Part shown: in pieces, positions 1 through 5,108 of the stretch
Layout of the letters: each line of letters starts with the position of its first letter
How positions within the stretch are numbered: position 1 is the stretch's first letter
NCBI GenBank assembly: GCA_045647525.1
Contig: JAZRMK010000021.1
Location: 1-7,568, forward strand
Reading direction: 5' to 3'
Length of the DNA stretch: 7,568 nucleotides
From: UMGS172 sp045647525
GTDB lineage: Bacteria; Bacillota; Clostridia; Oscillospirales; Acutalibacteraceae
The notes under the pieces: model-generated
The model's input: only the letters and a program-made list of their open reading frames with translations
Databases searched by the model: none
Told to the model about the DNA's origin: nothing
Translations under genes and position numbers: made by a program

Positions 1-89
1 AGTTCAACTGCTTCGGCACCGGTTTCAACAAAATACGGTTCCATATTATTTCTTTCAAGATTTTGTAAAGCTTTTTCAATATCAAACAT
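1..89 (-). CDS. LUD-domain lactate utilization protein, 5' fragment
   Basis: Only the N-terminal 29 codons are inside the window; the gene continues off the left edge. The peptide starts MFDIEKALQNLERNN and goes on MEPYFVETGAEAVEL. This pattern (a short helix, then 'NNMEPYFVET' and an 'EAVEL' helix) resembles the start of LUD-domain proteins (DUF162, YkgG/LutC type). That family is linked to oxidation of lactate by iron-sulfur/flavin complexes in the cytoplasm; the role here is inferred from family only. The ATG at 89 is well supported: AAGGAG (97-102) lies 7 bases upstream, and a candidate promoter lies just before it. The active region of the protein is not visible, so a more distant LUD paralogue without a lactate role cannot be excluded. 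Confidence 0.6.
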   Translation of the reverse strand, partial: MFDIEKALQNLERNNMEPYFVETGAEAVE

Positions 90-129
90 AAATTTACTCC
101 TTAAAAGTTTGGAAGATCTCTTTTTAAAA

Positions 130-158
130 ATAGTAACATCAAAACAACATTTTGTAAA
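130..158 (-). promoter_or_regulatory. Candidate sigma-A promoter of the LUD gene
   Basis: On the minus strand TTTACA (153-158) and TACTAT (130-135) are 17 bases apart. They match the -35 consensus at 5 of 6 positions and the -10 consensus at 4 of 6. Transcription would start near 123, leaving a leader of about 34 bases that contains the AAGGAG site. It diverges from the tRNA promoter at 189-217. Confidence 0.45.
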
Positions 159-188
159 GCGGAATTTGACCAAAGACTTAAAAAACAC

Positions 189-217
189 TTGACAAATGGA
201 TGCATAATCAATATAAT
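189..217 (+). promoter_or_regulatory. Consensus sigma-A promoter of tRNA-Pro
   Basis: TTGACA (189-194) and TATAAT (212-217) are perfect consensus hexamers with the optimal 17-base spacer. The expected start is near 224, about 20 bases before the mature tRNA 5' end. Such a strong promoter is typical of stable RNA genes. Confidence 0.93.
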
Positions 218-243
218 AATTTGGTACGCAAGACGTACATTGA

Positions 244-320
244 CGAGGTGTGGCTCAGTTTGGTAGAGCGCTGCGTTCGGGACGCAGAGGCCGCAGGTTC
301 GAATCCTGTCACCTCGACCA
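244..320 (+). tRNA. tRNA-Pro (anticodon CGG)
   Basis: The sequence folds as a complete 77-base tRNA. The acceptor stem is CGAGGTG (244-250) with CACCTCG (310-316), followed by discriminator A317 and an encoded CCA (318-320). The D stem is GCTC/GAGC (253-256 with 266-269). The anticodon stem is CTGCG/CGCAG (271-275 with 283-287) around loop TTCGGGA, with anticodon CGG at 278-280, which reads the proline codon CCG. The variable loop has 5 bases. The T arm is GCAGG/CCTGT around TTCGAAT (293-309), with one G-T pair. It is a single-gene unit with its own promoter and terminator. In many genomes the UGG isoacceptor can read CCG, so this is probably a supplementary isoacceptor. Confidence 0.97.
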
Positions 321-341
321 TAATCATCAACATTCGTTGAT

Positions 342-380
342 ACAAAGAAAGTCCTTATTTTAAGGGCTTTCTTTGTTTTT
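342..380 (+). terminator. Intrinsic terminator of the tRNA-Pro unit
   Basis: A 16-pair hairpin (342-357 with 361-376, one G-T wobble, 3-base loop) runs into TTTTT (376-380). It begins 22 bases after the tRNA CCA end. It works in the plus direction and closes the single-tRNA transcript. Confidence 0.9.
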
Positions 381-420
381 GTATAAAAATTTTATATTTC
401 AACCTAATAACAACCATATT

Positions 421-457
421 AAAAAATGAAACCCTCTGCTTGAAGGTTTCATTTTTT
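421..457. terminator. Bidirectional terminator after the membrane-protein gene
   Basis: A perfect 13-pair inverted repeat, AAAAAATGAAACC (421-433) with GGTTTCATTTTTT (445-457), encloses an 11-base loop. The terminal A and T runs give a U-tract on either strand. Its position 39 bases beyond the stop codon at 496 suggests it mainly ends the minus-strand membrane-protein transcript. It would also back up the tRNA terminator. Confidence 0.85.
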
Positions 458-463
458 AAGAGC

Positions 464-489
464 AAAGTCTTGTACCAGTGTAAGACTTT
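464..489 (-). repeat. Hairpin just downstream of the membrane-protein stop codon
   Basis: AAAGTCTT (464-471) and AAGACTTT (482-489) form a perfect 8-pair stem with a 10-base loop, directly behind the TAA at 496-498. No U-run follows it on the minus strand, so it is not itself a good terminator; it may protect the mRNA 3' end or be part of a repeat. The same core occurs near 1611-1650, on the other side of the gene. Confidence 0.5.
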
Positions 490-495
490 AATACT

Positions 496-1503
496 TTATT
501 TCAACTGATAACTAATCCAATAATATTTGTTTGATTTAGTATTGTAATTTATGTTTATATTTAAATTATAAGATTCCCATTTATATCTAATATAATCGCA
601 ATCGATTGACCATCTTTCTATTGTATATTCACCATATAAATTCGATAAATAGTCTATAGCCTTGTCTATTGAATCTATATCTTCAATATATAATTCTATG
701 CAATGTAACTCTCCTTTGAAAAAATCTAAATGACAGCTTATTTCTGTTCCTGGTAGTACATATTGATAATACCCTATTTCTTTTTGCAATACTGCAGGTT
801 TTATTATATTCTCTACTTCATCCATACTCATTCCTAAAAATAAACCTTGCCCAACAGGAGTGATCACGCCATTTCGTACATATGTTCTATATGAGTTATA
901 TTTTTCCATTTCTTTAGAAATCCTGATGTTTTTATCAGAGTTTTTATGCTCTATTCCGTCAAAATATAGAGTATCTTTACTAACAGAGAATGGAATAAAA
1001 ATAATATCCCCATCTTCGGTTGCAATTTCCATAGTAAAGTCTTCAATGTTTTCAACCTCAAAATCTATTATTTCTTTTTTACCATTAATGTAATCGTAAA
1101 AAGACCAAGTTCCTTCCAAAACATTTCCATCCTCTTCAAAAATGATTTTAGATTTAACTTCATCATTTTCAGACACCCATACTCCTAACAAATTATACTC
1201 TATATCTCGTTCTCTGTTTACATATCCGATTATTACTGAGAAAATTAATACAACGCACCAAACAAAACAAACGATAACCGTTATTGCTTTTGAATTTTTT
1301 TGTGGCAACAAACAATACAAGCAAAAAACAAATGGGATAAACCATAATGTTCCAATTACAAGGCTTCCCCAACTATATTCATTATCAAAAAAAGCATAAA
1401 CACTCATAGCACTTACAAAGAAAAACAGCAATGCACCAAATAGATTCATTCCGCTTGTTATACACCCTCTTAATTTGGTTTTATCTTTATATATCATCAT
1501 CAT
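496..1503 (-). CDS. Unrecognised membrane protein with lipocalin-like and alpha/beta C-terminal regions
   Basis: I do not recognise this 335-residue protein. Three hydrophobic helices lie near residues 20-39, 47-66 and 73-94, with a Lys/Arg-rich N-terminus (KDKTKLR) that should face the cytoplasm, so the remainder would be outside. Residues about 104-195 look beta-rich; 'LLGVWVS' and 'IIFEEDGNVLEGTWSF' resemble lipocalin-like domains that sense lack of fit of a secreted ligand or simply form a barrel. Residues about 216-335 start with 'GLFLGMSMDEVENII', a turn-helix pattern seen in small SmpA/BamE-like and related domains, and end in alternating strands rich in Tyr and Asn. The start is ambiguous: three ATGs stand in a row, and the GGG of the ribosome site (1507-1509) is 3, 6 and 9 bases from them, so the second or third may be used. 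The gene is clearly more AT-rich than its neighbours and is a single-gene unit, which hints at recent acquisition. Function is unknown. Confidence 0.8.
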   Translation of the reverse strand: MMMIYKDKTKLRGCITSGMNLFGALLFFFVSAMSVYAFFDNEYSWGSLVIGTLWFIPFVFCLYCLLPQKNSKAITVIVCFVWCVVLIFSVIIGYVNRERDIEYNLLGVWVSENDEVKSKIIFEEDGNVLEGTWSFYDYINGKKEIIDFEVENIEDFTMEIATEDGDIIFIPFSVSKDTLYFDGIEHKNSDKNIRISKEMEKYNSYRTYVRNGVITPVGQGLFLGMSMDEVENIIKPAVLQKEIGYYQYVLPGTEISCHLDFFKGELHCIELYIEDIDSIDKAIDYLSNLYGEYTIERWSIDCDYIRYKWESYNLNININYNTKSNKYYWISYQLK

Positions 1504-1529
1504 TTTCCCTTTTCTGAATAATTTAATTT

Positions 1530-1558
1530 ATTATAGCACAACAGCCAGATGGATACAA
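1530..1558 (-). promoter_or_regulatory. Extended -10 promoter of the membrane-protein gene
   Basis: On the minus strand TATAAT (1530-1535) is perfect and is preceded by TGC, an extended -10. A weak -35, TTGTAT (1553-1558), is 17 bases away. Transcription would start near 1523, giving a leader of about 20 bases. The -35 overlaps the left end of the repeat region at 1552. Confidence 0.68.
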
Positions 1559-1661
1559 TACCCATACGCTGTATTTGAAACCCATTTTACAAATCAGTCG
1601 TAATTTTGAAACCCGTGCAAGACTTTACTCGCTGATTCAAAGTAAAAGTCTTTTTTGTATC
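1552..1661. repeat. Small repeat-bounded intergenic segment
   Basis: GATACAA (1552-1558) and TTGTATC (1655-1661) are exact inverted repeats about 110 bases apart. Inside, TTTGAAACCC occurs twice (1574-1583 and 1605-1614) in direct orientation, 31 bases apart, and a hairpin with a T-run ends the segment. No open frame of useful length with a ribosome site is present. It could be a degenerate miniature element, a small RNA gene or chance; the sequence alone does not decide. Confidence 0.35.
1619..1656 (+). terminator. Plus-strand intrinsic terminator without an obvious gene
   Basis: AAGACTTTACT (1619-1629) pairs with AGTAAAAGTCTT (1641-1652) with one bulged A, and the stem runs into TTTTTT (1651-1656). 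The T-run lies only on the plus strand. The nearest plus-strand gene upstream is the tRNA, which already has a terminator, so whatever this stops is not apparent. Confidence 0.6.
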
Positions 1662-1688
1662 AATCTTGCGTTACCTTTACAAATAGGA

Positions 1689-1724
1689 CGAGTCCGAACC
1701 GTTTGGGTTCGGACTCGTTTTTTT
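1689..1724 (+). terminator. Strong plus-strand intrinsic terminator
   Basis: A perfect 12-pair GC-rich stem (1689-1700 with 1706-1717, 5-base loop) is followed by seven T residues (1718-1724). On the minus strand no U-run follows, so it acts in the plus direction. No plus-strand gene ends here; it may close a small RNA, a lost gene, or shield the rubrerythrin unit from plus-strand transcription. Confidence 0.85.
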
Positions 1725-1755
1725 AGTTTATGTGTTGTGAGGAACGCTATATAAT

Positions 1756-1787
1756 AAAAAGCCGTAGGGGAAACCCTACGGCTTTTT
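1756..1787. terminator. Bidirectional terminator of the rubrerythrin unit
   Basis: A perfect 14-pair stem (1756-1769 with 1774-1787) is closed by a GAAA tetraloop on the plus strand and flanked by A5/T5 runs, so it can work both ways. It starts 10 bases after the rubrerythrin stop (1797-1799) and most likely ends the secDF-rubrerythrin transcript. Confidence 0.92.
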
Positions 1788-1796
1788 AAATGTTTA

Positions 1797-2339
1797 TTAG
1801 TAGTTTTCTGCGTGAATTTCGAAGTATGCCTGAGGATGAGCACAGGTGGGGCAAACTTCGGGAGCCTTCATGCCGACAACGATGTGTCCGCAGTTGCGGC
1901 ATTCACAAACCTTAACTTCGCGCTTGGCAAATACTTCTGCCATTTCGATATTTTTAAGAAGTGCTCTGTAACGCTCTTCGTGGTGTTTTTCGATCGCGGC
2001 TACAAGACGGAATTTCTGTGCTAACTCGGGGAAACCTTCCTTTTCGGCGGTTTCAGCAAAGCCGGCGTACATATCGGTCCACTCGTAGTTTTCGCCTTCG
2101 GCGGCATCTTTAAGGTTTTCAGATGTATTGCTGATACCTTGAAGTTCTTTGAACCACATTTTTGCATGTTCTTTTTCGTTGTCAGCAGTTTTCAAGAAAA
2201 GTGCTGCAATTTGCTCGTAGCCTTCTTTTTTAGCGACAGAAGCAAAATATGTGTACTTGTTTCTTGCCTGAGATTCGCCTGCAAAAGCGATTTCAAGGTT
2301 TTTCTCTGTCTGAGTTCCGGTGTATTTAGTTTTTTCCAT
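1797..2339 (-). CDS. rbr: Rubrerythrin
   Basis: This 180-residue cytoplasmic non-haem iron protein should reduce hydrogen peroxide to water with electrons from rubredoxin or NADH-linked donors, a main peroxide defence of anaerobes. The ferritin-like diiron domain (about 10-135) shows 'FAGESQARNKYTYF' (Glu22), 'ADNEKEHA' (Glu55, His58), 'GENYEWTDMY' (Glu83, Glu86) and 'IEKHHEERY' (116-124), matching the ligand positions of the family. The C-terminal rubredoxin-like domain has knuckles Cys147-x2-Cys150 and Cys163-x2-Cys166, plus an extra Cys145. Length is close to the usual 190. The chosen ATG at 2339 has AAGGAG at 2348-2353, 8 bases upstream; the in-frame TTG at 2345 is too close to that site. 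The gene is 53 bases behind secDF with no terminator or strong promoter between, so co-transcription is likely. Confidence 0.96.
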   Translation of the reverse strand: MEKTKYTGTQTEKNLEIAFAGESQARNKYTYFASVAKKEGYEQIAALFLKTADNEKEHAKMWFKELQGISNTSENLKDAAEGENYEWTDMYAGFAETAEKEGFPELAQKFRLVAAIEKHHEERYRALLKNIEMAEVFAKREVKVCECRNCGHIVVGMKAPEVCPTCAHPQAYFEIHAENY

Positions 2340-2347
2340 TTTCAAAA

Positions 2348-2353
2348 CTCCTT
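2348..2353 (-). promoter_or_regulatory. Ribosome binding site that fixes the rubrerythrin start
   Basis: AAGGAG is 8 bases before the ATG at 2339 but only 2 bases before an alternative in-frame TTG at 2345, so it decides for the 180-residue form. Confidence 0.8.
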
Positions 2354-2392
2354 TTCAGGTTTATTATGTGTTTTCTTAAACAGAATATTACT

Positions 2393-4975
2393 TTACTTTT
2401 TTGAGGCTTTTTCGCACCATTTGACCCAAATAGGACCTGCCAAGCATATAGATGAGAAGCAACCTGCGACAACGCCTATTGCCATAGGAATTGCAAAACT
2501 GCGGAGTGCGGTTACACCGAAAATTTCGCCAACAATGGCGATAGTTGCAATTGATATGAACGTGGTCACTGAAGTGACAATTGAGCGCTTAACAGTTTCG
2601 TTGATACTCTTGTTGACCTGCTCACGAATTGTGAGGGCGGGATAAAGTTTCTGATTCTCACGTACACGGTCAAACATAACTATGGTTGCGTTAAGCGAGT
2701 AACCGAAGAGTGTGAGAATAACTGCGCAAAGGTTTGTATCAACTGCAAGCCCGAATATTGCCGATGCAAAGAATGCAATAGCAACATCGTGAAGGAGTGC
2801 GATAAATGCAGAAACACCTGCCGAAACTCCGCCTATTTTGCGGAAGCGGATTCCGATATAAATGATTACGAGCACTGCCGAAAGCACAACAGCAAAAATA
2901 GCCTTTACGAAGAAGGAACCTGCAAGTGTCGGATTTACGATATTTGACTCACTTTCTGTGAACTTGTTATCCTTATAATCTCTTGCAAGAATACCTGTGA
3001 TAGCGGTTTTAACACCAGTGAACAGTTCGGTTTCCTTTTTCTCGGGTTTTGAGGTGGTCGAAGAATTGGAAGATACAGCACTTGAAGTCGTGCTTGAAGT
3101 GTTGCTTGAAACGGCACTGGATGTTGTCGATGAGGTTGAAGATGAAACATCGCTTGAAACAGTAGAAGAAGCGGAACTCTCTGTCGAGGAAGTGGTGGAA
3201 GAAACAGTCGATGAAAGGGTGCCGAGAATCTTATCAACAGATCCTTTATTTACAGAGTTGTTGAGGTCGCCCGAAACAAGAATAACCATTGATTTAGAAC
3301 CGTCGGAAAGACCTTCGTTGAGAGAAACATCAGCGTCAAGACCGAGTTCTTTCTGCAACTTTTGTTCGATTTCTTCTGCGTTGACTTCACCTGTATAGTT
3401 GTAAGTGAAGCGGCTACCGCCTGAGAATGTAATGTCAGTTTTGACACCGAGTATGCAGGTCAAAATAAGACAAACTGCAAGAATGGAAGAAGCAATAATT
3501 GTTGCTTTTTTAAGGAAGCCAACATAATCAAACGATTTGATTTCTTTGGTCTTGGGTGCGCCATAGAGCCAGGGCTTGCGCAAGAATTTAAACCTTGAAA
3601 CACCCATAAGCATAACACGAGATGCCCATACACCCATAATGAAGTTCATGATAACACCCACAATGAGTGTGTATCCGAACGAGTAAATGTTACCTGTGAC
3701 CGATGCACTGAGGAAGGGGAAAACAAAGTGCAAAGCACGTGAAAGTATGCCGTTGGGAGTGCCAAATGCGGCAAGAAGAACGAGCGCCACGATGACGTTT
3801 GTGATGTTACCGTCCAAAATGGAACTGAATGCGTTGCTGTAACCTTGTGAAATAGCACCGTCAATAGTCTTGCCTTTTCTAAACTCTTCTTTGATTCTTT
3901 CGGCGGTGATAACGTTGGCGTCAACACCGAATCCTATTGCAAGAATGATACCCGCAATACCGGGGAGGGTCATTGTAAAGCTATCAGTTCCTTTGAAGAA
4001 ACCTGAAATGCAGGCTATCATACCGGCTGCCTGACCGAGAAGTGCTATACAAGCGATAACACCGGGTAAGCGGTAGAAGACAATCATAAGTACACAAATT
4101 GCGGCAAAAGCTACTACACCTGCAATAAGCATAACATTAAGAGGCTGTGCTCCGGCGGTAGAAGATGTTGTCGCAGTTGTGTTTGATCCAGAGGCATTTT
4201 TTGCACTGAAAGTGGGAGAAATCTCTTCTGCTTTTATAAGTTCAAGTTCAAACGGAAGAGAACCGGCGTTGATCTTGTTTGCAAGTTCCTCAGCCTCTTC
4301 TGCACTTGCCATGCCCGAAATAATTGCCTCACCGGTGGTGATGACATTGTTGACGGTAGGATTTGAAATACAGTCGTCGTCAAGCCAGATACTGATAGTT
4401 TTGTTGAGTTGTTCCTTTGTTGCCGTTGCAAATTTTGCAGTACCGGCAGAGGTGAGTTTGAGCGCTACAACAAATTCATTGTTTTCTGTAACACTGGGGG
4501 AAGCACTCGCTATATCGGCGGCACCCTGTAAGACAACAGGATCGGTGCTGCTGGAACCTTTACGGAAAGTAAGCAGTGCGGTTTCGCCGATTTCTTCAAG
4601 AGCTTGCTGTGCATCATAACTCTCGTCATCCGACTGCCAAGGGAATCTGACTATAATCTGATGATTGTCATAGTCGGTATAAACCTCATAGTCGGAAATG
4701 TTATTATTAAGCATACGTGTTTCGAAAATCTCTTTCGAAGCGTCCATATCTTCTCTTGAAATATTTGCATCCTTAGTTTTAGGGGTGTAAATTGCTTCGA
4801 CACCTCCGCGGATGTCAATACCCCAACGGATGTCCTTTGCACCTTTCACATAAAGTTTTCTGACATCGCCGTAATAATCCTCGATTCCAAAGAAAGAGCA
4901 GAAGGAAAAAACGAGAACGAGTATTGTGACGATGAAAAACATCGGTTTTCCGATGCGTTTGCTTTTGCGTTTCAT
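2393..4975 (-). CDS. secDF: Protein translocase SecDF (fused SecD-SecF)
   Basis: This 860-residue membrane protein fuses SecD and SecF, which use the proton gradient to help pull proteins through SecYEG. SecD half: helix 1 at about 11-30, 'WGIDIRGGVE' (51-60), extracytoplasmic P1 domain to about 275, helices 2-6 at about 280-455, with 'GFGVDANVITAERI' holding Asp352 (the position of E. coli SecD Asp519). SecF half: helix at about 490-510, P4 domain about 512-685, five more helices to about 848, 'LLHDV' (727-731) and 'FDRVREN' (768-774). Arg797 matches SecF Arg247. Oddities: 'GYSLNATIV' has Ala763 where SecF normally has the proton-path Asp (E. coli Asp213), and residues 588-642 are a Ser/Thr-rich insert in P4. 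The total is longer than typical Gram-positive SecDF (about 740-760), largely from this insert. Start: GGAGG at 4985-4989, 9 bases before ATG. It has its own promoter (5045-5073) and probably reads into rubrerythrin. Confidence 0.96.
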   Translation of the reverse strand: MKRKSKRIGKPMFFIVTILVLVFSFCSFFGIEDYYGDVRKLYVKGAKDIRWGIDIRGGVEAIYTPKTKDANISREDMDASKEIFETRMLNNNISDYEVYTDYDNHQIIVRFPWQSDDESYDAQQALEEIGETALLTFRKGSSSTDPVVLQGAADIASASPSVTENNEFVVALKLTSAGTAKFATATKEQLNKTISIWLDDDCISNPTVNNVITTGEAIISGMASAEEAEELANKINAGSLPFELELIKAEEISPTFSAKNASGSNTTATTSSTAGAQPLNVMLIAGVVAFAAICVLMIVFYRLPGVIACIALLGQAAGMIACISGFFKGTDSFTMTLPGIAGIILAIGFGVDANVITAERIKEEFRKGKTIDGAISQGYSNAFSSILDGNITNVIVALVLLAAFGTPNGILSRALHFVFPFLSASVTGNIYSFGYTLIVGVIMNFIMGVWASRVMLMGVSRFKFLRKPWLYGAPKTKEIKSFDYVGFLKKATIIASSILAVCLILTCILGVKTDITFSGGSRFTYNYTGEVNAEEIEQKLQKELGLDADVSLNEGLSDGSKSMVILVSGDLNNSVNKGSVDKILGTLSSTVSSTTSSTESSASSTVSSDVSSSTSSTTSSAVSSNTSSTTSSAVSSNSSTTSKPEKKETELFTGVKTAITGILARDYKDNKFTESESNIVNPTLAGSFFVKAIFAVVLSAVLVIIYIGIRFRKIGGVSAGVSAFIALLHDVAIAFFASAIFGLAVDTNLCAVILTLFGYSLNATIVMFDRVRENQKLYPALTIREQVNKSINETVKRSIVTSVTTFISIATIAIVGEIFGVTALRSFAIPMAIGVVAGCFSSICLAGPIWVKWCEKASKK
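3050..3214 (-). repeat. Ser/Thr-rich low-complexity segment within SecDF
   Basis: These codons give residues 588-642 of SecDF, about three quarters Ser or Thr with scattered Val, Ala, Asn, Glu and Asp. A 12-residue unit TSSTTSSAVSSN appears twice near 614-637. The DNA copies use different codons and are not exact repeats, which argues for an old, selected or drifting linker rather than a recent slippage product. It is followed by the charged KPEKKETE and lies in the extracytoplasmic P4 domain. Confidence 0.85.
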
Positions 4976-5001
4976 TAGAACGAACCTCCAAATTATTTGA
5001 C

Positions 5002-5026
5002 TTCTTCAAACCTTCAATTTGAAGAA
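5002..5026 (-). promoter_or_regulatory. Hairpin in the secDF leader
   Basis: TTCTTCAAA (5002-5010) and TTTGAAGAA (5018-5026) are a perfect 9-pair inverted repeat with a 7-base loop. It lies in the predicted 5' leader, 12 bases before the GGAGG of secDF. No U-run follows on the minus strand, so it is not a terminator. A role in mRNA stability, translation control or protein binding is possible but unproven. Confidence 0.5.
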
Positions 5027-5044
5027 AAAGGAACTATATATACG

Positions 5045-5073
5045 ATTATATAGTATTTTGATATTTAAGTCAA
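5045..5073 (-). promoter_or_regulatory. Sigma-A promoter of secDF
   Basis: On the minus strand TTGACT (5068-5073) and TATAAT (5045-5050) are 17 bases apart and match consensus at 5 and 6 positions. Transcription would start near 5038, giving a leader of about 60 bases with a hairpin. No terminator is seen after the aminotransferase gene, so some readthrough from it is possible. Confidence 0.85.
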
Positions 5074-5108
5074 TTAAAACCATTTGCAAAGTAGAGAGTA
5101 GGTACGAG

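Noticed and set aside
244..320. tRNA-Pro as an attachment site of an integrated element
   Set aside because: The tRNA terminator is intact next to it, no second copy of the tRNA 3' end is seen in the window, and no integrase gene is present.
1574..1614. Two TTTGAAACCC copies as the start of a CRISPR-like array
   Set aside because: Only two 10-base copies occur, the repeat is far too short, and no cas gene is nearby.
1637..1843. Minus-strand frame of 68 codons overlapping the end of rubrerythrin
   Set aside because: It runs through two strong terminator hairpins, has odd Arg/Lys-rich composition and no ribosome site.
2997..3398. Plus-strand open frame of 133 codons antisense to secDF
   Set aside because: It mirrors the Ser/Thr-rich codons of SecDF, giving an artificial Glu/Val-rich peptide, with no ribosome site. 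The same applies to plus-strand frames at 2139-2645 and 4179-4619.
4815..5009. Minus-strand frame overlapping the secDF start, considered as a regulatory leader peptide
   Set aside because: It starts with TTG without a ribosome site, overlaps secDF deeply out of frame, and has no signal sequence or arrest-like motif.
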